DNA from: Stercorarius parasiticus
Taxonomy: Eukaryota; Chordata; Aves; Charadriiformes; Stercorariidae
Assembly (NCBI GenBank): GCA_013396915.1
Contig: VWZL01005058.1
Coordinates: 234,876-298,875 of the forward strand
DNA: 64,000 nt
Direction of reading: 5' to 3'
Numbering within the stretch: position 1 is the first letter of the stretch; every line of letters begins with the position of its first letter. The notes below the pieces were generated by a model, which had not been told where the DNA came from, searched no databases, and saw only the letters and a list, made by a program, of their open reading frames with translations. Positions 1 through 13,000 of the stretch are shown one piece after another. A program made the position numbers and the translations under genes.

Positions 1-407
1 GTCCACCTGAATTTGACCATGAGCAAGCTTCCTTTCCCGCTTCCTCTCTTTCTGTTGCTTTGTATATCTGCTTAGGCACAGAAATTGAGCTACCGAAACA
101 ACTACAGCTACAGTCAGTTGAGAAACCTCGAGCCAGGCTGGTCCAAAGCTTCACAGGTAATGAGTTAAAGAAAGTGGCTGTTGACGTATGTAATGAGGTA
201 GATAAGAAGTTTGTATTTTTCGTGTTATGGTTACCATCAATCTAGGAAAGAATTTGTAACATAGAGCTGGCTGGCTGGGCTAGTTTCAGTTATACTGAAA
301 CAGCAGAAGTGGCATAGCTTGCCCTAAAAGCTGGGTGAAAAAATAGCTGGTAAATACCTATACTGAACTGTGTGCTCCCAAGGCTATATTGCTAACGCCA
401 CTGGAGA

Positions 408-428
408 CAGCTAGCTTAAAGCTAGCTG
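408..428. repeat. Perfect 10-bp inverted repeat with one-base spacer
   Basis: cagctagctt, a single a, then aagctagctg. The arms are perfectly complementary. The text around it (265-445) repeats AGCTGG/CTGGCT words, so it may have arisen from local repetitive sequence. A second perfect palindrome, gtttcagt-tat-actgaaac, lies at 283-301. Confidence 0.9.
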
Positions 429-1790
429 GAATATATCTCATGAGCTGGCTTGTCACATCCTCAGCCTACCTTTTCTTTGCTCCAGAGAGGCAGCTACTAC
501 AGGTCCATATAAATNTGAGGGAAGGAGAGGCTCCAGCCACCACAGCACCCTTCCCAACACTCCCTTCAGCTCATGGCCCATCCCTGCAGGGAAGCACATA
601 CCATGTGCTCATTCCACAGCACAAGCCATCTACTCCCTGTGCAGATACGGAGGGTCAAGGTAGGACAGCAGGCAGCGCGAAGGGGTTGGGCACACAGGCC
701 AGCTCATATTTCTATTGTTCAAGAAACTGATTTTTGGACATACCCGTGGTTCAGTTAATAAGGTAGATCCATGTCATGTCTCTTTGCCATTAGCAATGAT
801 AAATGATTCTGAAGCCGCTATCATGGGGAGTTACGCCATCTGATCAGAACAGAGCATCATCAGTGTAATCCACAAGCCTGATAGATCAGGCTGCTCTATT
901 TTTGTGTTTCTCTCTCATTCTCTTATGCAAGCACTTTGTGTGACAAGAATCTTCATCTAAGGAACCTGGTTCCCAGCTCTTTATCCATAAGTTTTGCATT
1001 TAATACTGCGTCCTTTACAGCTGAGACGCAGCTCTCAGAGCAACAAAGACATGTGGCAAAGACATCCAGCAACTCCATTCCCTTTCTGTCTGTCCATTTG
1101 CAGTGATGATTTCACCAATTTAGATTAGACTCGGGAGTCATAATTTGCATGACTTTTACACTTGTTATTCTTACTCACATCACACACAGAGCATAGTGTA
1201 CATAGAGGTACATCAGTATATCAAGATGCTCATGAGGTCTTATTCCTCCAGAGGCAAGCGTGGCAGTTCAGGTTAGAAGTCACTGCACTGGAGCCAGTTG
1301 GGTATAGCAGAGATAAAAACAAAATTGGACTCGTACTCCTTCCTTAGGAATTGCTGAGTCTTAGCCACTACACTTCATATTTTATGTTGTGCCTTTAGAC
1401 ACGCGCCATGGTATTTGAGTTAAATGCCTGATTTCCTCTTTTTTTGCCTCTCTCAGACCTCTCTCTGTGCTCTACACCTTAAAATTGCCTTGCAGATACT
1501 AATGTATGGCTGTATGCTTGTATCCTGATACTAGAGGTCGATGAGGAATAAGGACACCTGTCAAATATGGTATTACCTGCCTTGTCTCTTTTAGCTTTGG
1601 GAATAGCAGAGCTGCTTTGAGGTATCAGAAGAAAGCATGGCAAGATTTTTTAAAATCAGTCTGAATGCATATATGGGCAGAGTGCTTTCAGGTGGCACTT
1701 CAGTACATAAGAGTTGAATTGATTTTCTTTGGTTTAGCCATTCTAGTCACAAAACACATTAAATACAAATGTAATAATTTTACAATGCAT

Positions 1791-1806
1791 CCACTAGATG
1801 GTAGCC
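1791..1806 (+). promoter_or_regulatory. CTCF-like motif (candidate)
   Basis: The text ccactagatggtagcc differs at one core position from the CTCF consensus CCASYAGRKGGCAG. It is in plus orientation and therefore convergent with the candidate at 38831-38846. Chance matches of this quality are expected in 64 kb. Confidence 0.33.
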
Positions 1807-3601
1807 TACCCTTATCCTTTCCATTTACCAATTACATCAAGACATTTTATATGATGACCAATGATCCATCTCAAGAAATCTCATTGTGTATATTTCTACT
1901 GTAAAGGAGATGCTTGCCCAGTGGATCCTTGGGTGTGAGCAGGGAAATGCAACTCATAAAAATTCCTCCTTGTCAGAAATGCATTTGCCCACTGTCCCAG
2001 TTCAGATCTGGTGGAGGTTTTAGTGATCCTTAGGAAGTATCCAAGGAGTATAAACTACATAATCCTGGCATCTGCAGTTACGCTCTTTTCATTACTTCAA
2101 ATTCAAAACAGTCGTTCACATTGGTCAACACAGTGGTTTTCCTGCCTACACTGCTACCTGAAATTATGATATTTCTCATTTAAACCAGCTTTTCTAGAGC
2201 ATGATTAGCCTTTTACTGAAGGTCAGATCCTGTACAGAAAGTCTAAGAGGTTTTTCCGCATAACATTTTTGAAAAAGATAATCAATAGTGGGTCAATGTA
2301 TAAGTCTTCCTCTGAGCCTTCCTGAAAAAGACCAGAATAGCCATGAATTTTTGTGTCTCCTAAGCAAAATGCACGTATTTGATCCATTTTTCCCAATACA
2401 AATAAGAAAAGAGAGAGAGAAAGGAAGAGAAATACATGATTAAGAAGTATCATCCCTCTTGACAATGGTATCTATGTACTGACAAAGAGAAATACAATTG
2501 CCAAGGACTTTAAAGGAGAATTGAAAACAATAAAGATTGCAGTATTTTGTGCTGTGTGTGGCATACACTGGTTGAAATAAAGGCATGCCACACGGCAGCT
2601 TTTCTGCTGTGCATGCCTCTAATCTCTGTCCTCACAGTGCTGCCAGGTAGGAGGTCGTAGAGAGCAGCAGGTGTTTGACAGACCTTTCACTTTAATGGCG
2701 TTATATCAACATGCCACAAAATGTAGCAGCTACCCCTAATTAGCTGCATAAGCATTTTCTACTCATATATATGTACACAAAAATATCTCCCCAGCAATTC
2801 CACTCCAAGCTGGTTCCACCAGCCCCTGTGAGGGACTGCAGATGTGTCTGAAGATCAAGGCTCTCCAAGGCAGTTGACAGGTCTCAGATACTGAGGTTGA
2901 AGGCATTCAGGTGAAAACCTGGGACAGAAGACATCTCAGAGACCCAGCATGAGCCCTGACTTCTGTCCAATGCAAGGAGGTGACCATCAACCATTACAGT
3001 GTGGCACAGATTGCAGGCTATTCTTAGCCTTGAAAGCACACTGACTAGATACAAGGATGATCCTAGAGCTGTTGTGTCATGAATTTCTCTCCTAAAACTT
3101 TTTAAAAAATAATAAAAATTAACAGACGCCTAATTGGCAGGATTCCTATGTGCAGATCTGGAAGTACATTTACACCCTAAATTGTTTTTACTCAGCAACA
3201 GAAAATGCTTCCCTAGTTTCTGCATCTCATTTGTATGATACACGGCAGTTAATAGAACACTTAGGAGAGTTATTAAAAGCGCTCATTCCATACCATCTTT
3301 GCCATTTTTATATTATACCAAGGGGAGTGAAACTCACTAATGCAATACTAAAGCCCTTCAGAGTTCTGACTACTGTACTTTTCTTGCTTGGTTCACGTAC
3401 CATGAGTTCATATAATGTGGTCTGAATGAAAAGAAGAGAAATATTATAAGGAAAGTCTCCTCTTACTTAAACTTGTGCTTGGTCATTCAGTCAAGATGAG
3501 GTAGAAAGGAAGCTGACGGGAAGCGCGTGGCATGTCCTTCTATATTAATCTATAGGAAGGCAACGATGGTTAAATACTACAGATTAATGATAAGGTATTT
3601 G

Positions 3602-4774
3602 TGCATTACCTACTGTGGTGGGCTGACCTTGGCTGGCTGCCAGGTGCCCACCCAGCTGCTCTCTCACTCCCCCTCCTCATCAGGAAAGGGGAAGAAAATA
3701 AAATGAAAAGCTCATGGATTAAGAATGAGGATAGGGAGATTGCTCAACAACTACTGTCATGGGCAAAACAGACTCAAGCAGGGGAAGATTAATTTACTTT
3801 ATTGCCAGTTAATAACAGAGTAGGACAGTGAGAAATAAAAAAAAAAAAACTAAAACCATCTTCTTCACCCTGCCACCTTCTTCCCAGGCTAAGCTTCACT
3901 CCTGACTCTTCTCCTCCTCTCCTCCAAGCAGTGCAGGGGAATAGAGATTGCGGTCAGTTTCATCTGCTTCATCTCTGCCACTCCTTTCTCCTCATGCTCT
4001 TCCCCTGCTTCAGCTTGGGGTCCCTCCCACAGGATACAGTCCTTCATGAACTTCTCCAACACGGGTCCTTCCCACAGGATACAGTCCTTCATGAACTTCT
4101 CCAACACGGGTCCTTCCCACAAGCTGCAATTCTTCAAGAACTGCTCCAGCGTGGGTCCTTTCCGGGAGGCACAGTCCTTCAGGAAGGGACTGCTCCAGTG
4201 TGGGTCCGCCATGGGCTGCAGTCCCTGCCAGAAAGCCTGTTCCTGCATGGGCTTCTCTGTGCAGGCTACATCTCCTGCCAGGAGCCTGCTCCAGCATGGG
4301 CTTTCCATGGGCTGCAGCCTCCTTCAGGTCACGTCTGCCTGCTCGAGCATGGGGTCGTCCATGGGCTGCAGAGAGGATATTTACTCCAACATGGTCCTCC
4401 ATGGGCTGCAGGGGGACAGCCTGTTTCATCATGGCCCGCTCCAGGGGCTGCAGGGGAATCTCTGCTCCGGCACCTGGAGCACCTCCTCCCCCTCCTTCCT
4501 CACAAACCTTGGTGTCTGCAGGGCTGTTTCTCTCACAGTTTTTTCACTGCTCACTCTCACAGCTGCTGCACAGTGTTTTTCACCCTTTCTTCGATACGTT
4601 ACCACAGAGGAGCCACCAGCATCACTGACGGGCTCAGCTTTGGGCAGCAGCGAGTCTATCTTGGAGTCAGCTGCAACTGACTGTCCAACATGGGGGAAGC
4701 TCCTGGTCTCTTCTCACAGAAACCAAACCTGCAGCCCCCTTGCTACCAAAACCTTGACACATAAACCCAATACA
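3602..4774 (+). mobile_element. LTR-like element (probable solo LTR of an avian endogenous retrovirus)
   Basis: About 1.17 kb of sequence built from repeated ctgcag/tgctccag-type words. It begins near tgtggtgggctgacc (3614) and ends aaacccaataca (4774), which is TG...CA as LTRs do. It resembles a long LTR family common in neoavian genomes. If the left end is taken at 3602, a 4-bp TTTG flanks both ends (3598-3601 and 4775-4778) as a possible target-site duplication, but that is weak evidence. AATAAA-like strings lie near 3697 and 3834. No gag, pol or env frames lie inside or beside it, so it would be a solo LTR. Open frames of 140-260 residues across it are repeat artefacts. Confidence 0.6.
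4028..4210 (+). repeat. 45-bp tandem repeat array inside the LTR-like element
   Basis: Units begin at 4028, 4073 and 4118 (period 45 bp), each with the order cacagg/cacaag, a cttca core, ctccaa/ctccag, and gggtcctt. The first two units are identical and the later ones are progressively diverged. The array yields the repeated EKFMKDCILWEGP-type artefact peptide on the minus strand. The identical pair suggests recent expansion. Confidence 0.93.
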
Positions 4775-4778
4775 TTTG

Positions 4779-7700
4779 CTTTTTTATCACACCAAATGAA
4801 ACTCCACATCTTTCTACATTTAGGATAATTATAGAGTTGCTCGCCCTGCTGGACTAGAAAGGATCCCTAGTTGTTCTCTTTCTCCTCTGCCTCTGATGCA
4901 CAGACATTACAGGCCTTATTGCTACTCCAGGATAATTCACAGTCTGAAGGACTGTCTCCTTCATTTCCTACATCCCCTGCCAGGGATATCAAAATCCCAG
5001 AAGAGAATAAAATGGAGAAATGCAGCCAAATGCAAAATGTGCTCATCAGTTGTTAAATTTTAAGTGCTAATATCTGACACAAGAAAATGGAAGTCTGTAT
5101 AGTGTGATCTCAGGCATTTTGTACTGGCACATGAAGAATGCAGTTATGCTGATGTTTAAGGAGAAGTCCCCAAGCAGCACTGTTGATCATTTAATGAAAA
5201 GTTCTGCTCAGAATTTAATTGCCTTTAAAAGAAAAATAGTTGAACACTATCCTGATTTTTAAAGAGAGGAAAAGAAAGTAGAGATTACACAGTCCCACAA
5301 TAAGCATCAATCATGCTCATCCTGCAGCTACAGCATTCTGTACACCCAGTTTTTGAAAGGATACGGTAGAGGCAGGAAACAAGATGAATAGAAGCCTGAT
5401 GTGGTTTCTGTATGAAAGGAGCCAAAGAGAATGGGACAGTTTAGCACAGAGAGATGAATAGGAACAGGCAAACTGCTGTACTTAGAGCGGTATGTTATAA
5501 AGAAGGAAAATTACATGCTCATAGTTATCATAGAGTACATTAAATTATTCTGAAAGGCCAGTAAAAGGAAATACCTTCTACATACCCTGCAATTAGGCTT
5601 GTTGCATCAAGATAATATCAATGTGAATCTCTGGTATGATCCAAAAGAGGATGCTTCAGAGAGTCCAGCTCCCGATCTGAATCTGAACTTTATAGCTAGA
5701 ATGAACTTGAATGTATCTTTTAAAAAGTGTTAAGACTTGTCAGAGAGAGAATGTGTGTCGCAGAAACAAGCATACAAAAATGGCATCTGTATTTCATGTT
5801 TATCTGCTGCTCTGCACTATACATGAAGGCTATAGTTCCCATTTAACATGACATCACTTATCAATGAAGTCTGAAAAGAGAATGCCGTTTCAAAGGAAAC
5901 CCTTGCCCTTGACAGTAGCAGTGGCTGCAGAAGCAGCCTGTAAATGCTTAAGGACTTATTTGCCTAAGGAGGTCCTTAGGAGTAGAAGCTGTTCTTTAAA
6001 TTTGTATCTTATTTCATCCAAAATAATGTAGAAGGGTCAGCAAGGCCTAAATCCCAGAGCTTATGCAAACCCTGGTAAGTTGCAGGCAGCATCAAGCAGC
6101 GCAGTGTGGACAGCTGCACCCGTGTGCTCATCACATGCCATTGATCATGCCATTAGCAACTCCCCAGAAGGACCCACATCAACAAAAATTTCCACCTTGT
6201 TAGAACAGCAGGCCAGTCCCCCTTCCTCGGGTGATCTTTCACCCCAGTGTTGGCATGCCATGCACAAGAACAGCCTCCTACCAGAGTAAATTGGTGTGCA
6301 ATCAATAATGGTTTGGATTAGTGATAGCTACAGTGGGGCAAAAGCAAACCCTCACTGCAGACAGGCCCCAGCTGAGATCTATGAGGCATTCAAAGTGGGC
6401 CAGGATGTTTTATTGGTAAGGCAGGTCAATCAACATGTAATTGATTTTAATTATCACTCTCTTAAACTCTTCACATGCAGCCAGCTGTTAGCTCCATCAC
6501 CAGCAGGTGAGTTTCATAAAAAAAAATATGTACAAAATACTTTCCTGCAACATGAAAACTTGAAAGTAAATGATTTCTAAGCTGGTCCTTAGATGTAGAA
6601 ACTTTCACCAGTTGTTCATTAGCGTGAAGGGCAAACACTCCAGCATCACTGGCAGCTGGATTTTTAAGGTAGCTTTTGAGCCTTGGGGGTCTAATGATCA
6701 TTAAATAATGACATATAAACCCAAACCACATTGTGCTGGATAATCTTTCTGCAACCAGACAGTTACATTCACATAACACAGTGATGTGACTATTGATTAC
6801 ATTACAGGCTAAGCCACGGCTATTTAATTAATTTCTGTTGAAGTCTACTGGGTAATTTGCTGAGGAGTGCTCTGCAGGAAGCACTGCGGCTGCTGCTATA
6901 TGTTTGCTTCAGGGCTGGTAACTCTGATAGTGACCAGCAGCTTTTCCCCAGGACCCTGGGAGGATGCTGGAAAATATAAGATCTCTGCAGGACTGTAAGA
7001 GACATCTCATGTCTTAGTTCAGTTGGGCTGAGATTTACTCATGGGCTAAATCAGGTTGAAAAACTGCTACTAAGGTAACTCTGGTTTAAGTACTCATTTC
7101 TTCTGCCTTAAGTGGTTTCTTTTGCCCTCACGTTCCCTGCTTGTCTCCTCCCTAATTTTGAGTGTCTCACGTGCTCTCCTCACTTTCTCTTCCCACTGCA
7201 TAGTGAGAGACAGGGAAATGCTATCCCATACAGCACCTTGTTATATACCTTCCCATATTACAGGTGAGGAGGTGATGCCCTAAAGTAAAAGTTCCTAAGT
7301 ATGTGCGAGTACCTCAGCCCTATTGATTACAGAAAGATTTATAAACTAAATCCATTTAAAAATTCATGCAAGGTTTTAGAGCTGCAGCTATCAGAGCCAA
7401 AATCCCACATTCAGATCATCCAGTCACCACCTCTCAGCTCCTGTCTCAAACCCTGCAGGAGTTTTCTGTACAGAAGTGTCTACATCTTCAGTTTTAATTT
7501 CATTAAGAGCCTTGAAGGGCTGCCCTTGAGCACTTTACTCTTGACAGAGCTGGGCAGGTTGGCACCAATTTCATGCGTCAGCCTGGCTGTTGCTCATGAA
7601 GCAGACGTTTCTCCACACCTCTCCTCTTTGCATGACTCAACACAAAAAGCGCTCCGAATGCCAGCCAGCAAGCTGGAGGCTACATAAAGGCCACTCAAAG

Positions 7701-9240
7701 AGCACATGGGTGGTGAGGGCACCATTCCCTGTGCTGCTTTTCCAAGGTGTGAGGTGTCAGAGGGAGACAGAGGGATAATCCCTTCCTCTGCCAGAGAAAA
7801 CTTGGAAGCAGCCTTGAGACAACCAGGTGGTGGCAGAGGGCAGGGGGAGAGGAGCGTTCATTCCCTCCTGGGGAAACAGTCCCACTGAGGGTGGAGGAAT
7901 TATATGTGAAACAGGTGAGAGAGGAAATCCTATTCTCAAGGAGTGTCCCTCAAGGAGGGATGGCTGCGAATGCAAGTCTTTCTTCCAGCAAACACCTCGC
8001 TAGCTGAGTTTATGGTAAAGGTGCATCCCATGCAAAAGGGAATGGCCACAGCAGGATGGAGAGGGAGCAGATGTGCACACCCCCATGCACAGGGCATGTC
8101 ACCAACTGGTAAAAATCACCCTTCAAATCCCCTCAGGGGACTCAAGCAGGACAGCATATGTGCTGTGCAAGAGGGAGCAGATCCTCACTGGTCTTAGAGA
8201 GGCTCCAGTGCTCAATTGCAGGTGACAGCGGAGGATTTGGGCTTGGAAGGGGCAAAAAAATTCTTTGTAGCATGAAATAGCATGCCTGCCTCCTGGAGCA
8301 GGTTGGACACTGCTCTGACATCTCCTGAACAGAGGCCAGATCTGCTGGGCCACTATGGACCCTGTTTTGCCCCCAGTGTGCTGAGACCCTGTGTTTGCTG
8401 CAGGGGAAGCATGGGTCACCAAACCCAGGGCTGCAGAGGTAGCTCAGACCTCAGGACCGGGAGTGCTAAGGAAATGTGTGCTGTCAGAGCGTGAGCCTTT
8501 CTGTGCTCTCCCAGCAGGAGCTTGGCCGCTTTGGACCTTCGCTGGTGGACATTTGGATGCTACAAAGAGCTACTGTCACAGGTTCTGAAAATTCATATTT
8601 GGGCCAACAGCTGTGTACCTGGGTCCCAAGGAGCTTCCCATGCAGTGGGCATGCAGAAAGTCTGCAGTGGAGCTGCGGGTTCGTCCTAAACCTCGAGGTG
8701 GAATGACTGAACCACTTTTCTTCCTTCTCACCTCAGTGGCGACATGAGAAAAATGAGTTTCAGACTTGGCATTTAGTGCTCAGGCAGCCCCTGAGTTGTC
8801 ATAGATTTAATTCAGGTACACCAATAGTCCACAGACTAAATTGCATCAAGTATCTAGGACTACTCAGGAAAGGCAGCTGGCATTTTTTCACATTTTTACA
8901 CGACAAAAATACAAAATTTCACTGAAAAAAAAATCATTTTGGTAAAGCTTTTCCCATTCTTTAGGGGGAAAAAAATTGTTCATTTTCATTTGTCAAGTTT
9001 TCCTTCTTGTTTTTTAATGTGACCCAGTAATGGATTATGCAAGCTTCGTCCCAGGCATGCAATAATTACTCTGTGGATGAAGGATTTATAGTCAGGGCAT
9101 GTAATTGGGAACTTTTCACACACGCTTATTTTCAAACACATAAATAAATAATCTCAGAAGCAGCTAAACTCAGTATTAGTAGCCGAACTTCCCTTGCATA
9201 TTTCTGCAGTTCACAGTCCCATTGCCTGAGGAAAGAGTAA
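4779..9240. other. Unannotated intergenic stretch
   Basis: No gene or clear repeat was recognised. The segment at 7.6-8.7 kb is GC-richer with several short overlapping open frames on both strands and no domain. The rest is AT-rich ordinary intergenic sequence. Confidence 0.5.
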
Positions 9241-10090
9241 GAATCATAGATTCATAGAATGCCAGGTTGGAAGTGACCTAAAGGATCATCTGGTCCAACC
9301 TTTCTTGGCAAAAGCACAGCCTAGACAAGATGGCCCAGCACCCTGGCCAGCTGAATCTTAGAAGTGTCCAATGTTGGGTAATCCATCACTTCCCTGGGGA
9401 GATTATTCCAATGGCTGATTGTTCTCCGCGTGAAAAATTTTCCTCTTGTGTCCAGTCGGAGTCTCCCCAGGAGTAACTTGTACCCATTACCTCTTGTCTT
9501 TTCCACGTGACTCCTTGTAAAAAGGGAGTCTCCGTCTTCTTTGTAGTCACCCTTTAAATACTGCAACATGGTGATAAGTTCTCCCCTAACCCTTCTTTTC
9601 TCAAAGCTGAACAAACGCAGTTCTGTCAGCCTTTCTTCATATGGCAGGCTTCCCAGTCCTCTTATCATCTTTGTGGCCCTTCTCTGGACCGTCTCCACTC
9701 TGTCCATATCTTTTTTCATAGCGGGGACCAGCACGAGACACAGTATTCCAGGTGTGGCCTGACAAGCGCTGAGTGGAGCTGCATCAGCAGCTTTTCAGTA
9801 GCATGCATCATCTTTGCCGCATCAGCACACTGTTCACTCATATTGAGCTTGTTGTCCACCAGGACCCCCAGGTCCTTTTTCACAGAGCTGCTCCCCAGAC
9901 AGGTAGATGCCAGCTGGTGCTGCACTCATGGATTATGTTTTCCCAGGTGCAAGACCTTACACTTGTCTGTGTTGAACTTCATAAAGTTCTTGTTAACCCA
10001 CTCTTCCAGCCTATCCAGGTCTTCCTGCAGGGTGGCTTTCCCTTCCCAAGTGCCCACTTCCCCACTCAGTTTGGTACCATCATTTGGTAA
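9241..10090 (-). mobile_element. CR1 LINE fragment, reverse-transcriptase 3' half
   Basis: On the minus strand from about 10090 down, the translation follows the C-terminal half of the CR1 reverse transcriptase. In order it shows LDRLEEWVNKNFMKF and KCKVLHLGKHNP (to 9926), KKDLGVLVDNKLNMSEQC and SALVRPHLEYCV (9925-9716), then VQRRATKMIRGLGSLPYEER, FSFEKRRVRGELI, KTRGNGYKL and HWNNLPREV (9734-9321). It ends in the CR1 3' UTR, with the ATTCTATGATTC terminus at 9241. The frame shifts at least twice and part of the thumb region looks deleted, so it is an inactive 5'-truncated copy of about 850 bp. It is more diverged than the copy at 52.0 kb. Confidence 0.95.
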
Positions 10091-13000
10091 GAGAGTGTGA
10101 GACACTATAAAGTGGCAGAGAAGTACTGAATTGGTTGGAAAAGCTGCCTTTCCCATTTTGGTACTAGCGCTTGCTGTGACAGCACCCAGCAGAGCTTGGC
10201 TTTGGTACCAGAATGGCATTAAAACGTAATTGCGACAAAGGTGACCAGCCTGATACATGGACCCATGTTGTGGGGACTTTTTTCCTTGGGCATGAAAGAG
10301 AAGAGAAGCGCTTAACAGAATGAAGCTGAAACGAAGAGGCCAGGGTCTACGGTGCAGGCCAGCTTGGAAGAAAGGATGAGGTTAAAAACCATGTTGAGTG
10401 AGATCCATTTTGCCCCCATTTTATTCACTTACCACCACCTACACGATGACTAGTTAAAGCCTCATGGGGAAAACCACTGCACAGACTTTTTCTGGCAGCT
10501 GAAGCGAAACTTCATTGATTTGACAGCATCTCAGATAAATCACATACAGATCTAGAATGCAAGATTTCCCTGACAAAAACCACAGTTTGAAGGGAACTCA
10601 AATAACTCCATCAATAGCGACTGATATGGCTGAATATCCAAAGGGAACGTATAAAGCAGTAAAAGGCTTTTCTGGGGGGTCAGAAAATTGCCTATGAGAA
10701 ACACGTGATAAATGTAGATTTCAAAATGCCTCTAAATTTGATTGTGCATGGAAGCTGGCTGAAACAGTGTATTGGACCAGTTTTGAAATTTTAAAATTTT
10801 ATTTCAGCAACAAGTATTTGCTTATTTATTCTAAAGCAAGAAGGGGAATGGCACAAGATTGCTCACAGAAATTTGGGAGACAGGCTGAAAATAAGTCTTG
10901 GTGGTGTCAATATGGACTTTTGTAAGTTTTGTATGCCAGGCCCAGACAAGAAGAGACCTGCTTTAGGCACAGTGGATTGAAGAATAGAAGATAGCTCCTA
11001 CCTGGAAGAGCTTACTCTGACCAGCTGGGTTTGAGACTCATTTTTCTTTGCCATTTGTCTTAATGATGTCTATAAATGTATAAAACAGCTCTGCTGTTGC
11101 TATTACTATTGTAGTATCATAATTTACTGTTTGATCTACAGCTCTCACTTTACTACTGCTCCAAGAAATGATGTTGAGGTGGAGAAGCAGGCTGAGTCTC
11201 TCACAAAGTGGTTCCTCCCTGGAACAGGACATGTGTCACTGGAAGCCAGAACCAGCTCCTCGGTCTGCTCCTGGGGCAGACAGTTTAAACACGCCTTGTG
11301 TATGGAAATAGATAACAGTTTTAGAAAGCTTGGAGTGTCTCATCAGATCTAGCCCACGGCTGTCTCGGACACTGATCTCTGAAGTGACCTTTCAGAAGCT
11401 CATCAAGTGCCATCTTCGTTTGGTAGGTCTTTTTGACTTCACTGTTAAAGGGCTGATCCAGAATCTAGTTTTACTAGAGTCCTTTTTTGTGTTTTACTCC
11501 CTCATAGCTTTCATTTTCCGAACACAAGCAAGCCAAAATCTTCTAGTCTTTTCTATTGTGAAGAGCTCCCCCGCTCCCCATCCCATCCCTTCACAGCATG
11601 TTTTCCAGGCTCAGTTCATCCTTCTTGAACTGGGGTGACAGTTCCAGTTTATGGAATATGCAACATTCCATAATATGGAACATTCCAGTTCAAAACTGTT
11701 TCACTATTTAAAAGCACTTATAAATAGCAGTTTACCCAACTTCTTATTCAATTAGGAACATAAAATACGACCCCAGCCCCCGAAGGCTCTCATACCACCT
11801 CTTTCACTAAAGGGACACCCAAGAATATATGGCAAGACCATGGGTTATTTAAAAATTCTAACGCCCTCCCTTCTGAGCCTTTGGCTTTGCACTTTGGTTA
11901 GGCTAATTATTCATTGAAAAGGGGATATGTGGATTCATTTTTTGAGAATTAATCTATTTGGTGACAGTTCTAAACTGGTGGTTACATTCCCTTGATCTCT
12001 TTTTAATTTAATGTGTGAACAAATGAGTCTCCATGCTAGTCTTCTGAAATTATCACGTTGGGTTATCTGTCAATATATGTATTGGACAGTGTGCTTGTTC
12101 AACAGGTGTGCTGAACATGGAAAACCATTAATTATTTCCTTATTTTTCAGGATAATGTTAATTAGCCTTCATGACAAATTAAGACCTTCCATACTTCAGT
12201 AGTCCCACACCGACACCATCCCAAATGTGATAATAACTTACTACAATAAAAGAAACACCAGTCATCTAGTGGGTGGTCTCTAAGCAGGGAACCAGAAGAC
12301 AAACTATTCCTAGCTTGCTTGCTTGCCTACAATATGAATAATGATTCTCTTACCCCTGTGTTTTTGTGTGTATATGTGTATTTTCTTCTTGCCTTGTCTC
12401 CTTGGATTTTAAGGTGGTTGGGGCATAGCAAACTGCATTAGCAAGTAATTTGTTACAACATGTATGTAACCACAGTGCAAAATTATCATAACTGACAAGC
12501 TGAGAGCCACACAATTCATCTTTTTTTTTATGCAGCAGATTTTATTCTACGCATTTTGTTCTAGTCTGATTCGAAGCACCAAAATCCCCTTAGCAGCCAG
12601 GGCACCAGTGTTTCTCGTTCAGCTTCACTCAAGAGCAATCCAGTTTGTTCTCTCTAAGACCATTGCAAACCAGATTGTGGTAAGCAGAGGTGGTCAGTAG
12701 CCTTGCTTGACAACTGCACTCCTGCTCTGAGCTAAAATACTCTTTCATCGTATTGTATATTGCAAATTTTCTCAACTTTCAAAAGCTAAAGCAACATAAA
12801 TAACACAGAAAGACAGGGCAAATAGCAACAGAGAGGTAGAATAAAGGTATGCTCCACATCATAATGAAAAAAACATTAGACCAAACCTATGCATAAAGAC
12901 AAACTTATTAACCAAATATGTTCATTTGGGAATGTTTGCAATCTTAATAGAAAATGCTGGCATTCCTGAAATTATACCTTTTTGAACTCTTCACTTCATG

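Larger units (their letters stand above)
1..3601. other. Unannotated intergenic stretch
   Basis: No exon, RNA gene or identifiable repeat apart from the palindromes and CTCF-like motif listed separately. An ambiguous base lies at 515. A purine-rich run occurs at about 2404-2431. Open frames are short and without domains. Confidence 0.5.

Noticed and set aside
3889..4828. Several overlapping open frames of 140-260 codons with repeated peptides
   Set aside because: They are translations of the LTR-like element and its 45-bp tandem array in several frames, not genes.
9568..10100. Plus-strand open frames over the CR1 copy
   Set aside because: They are shadows of the minus-strand CR1 reverse-transcriptase sequence.
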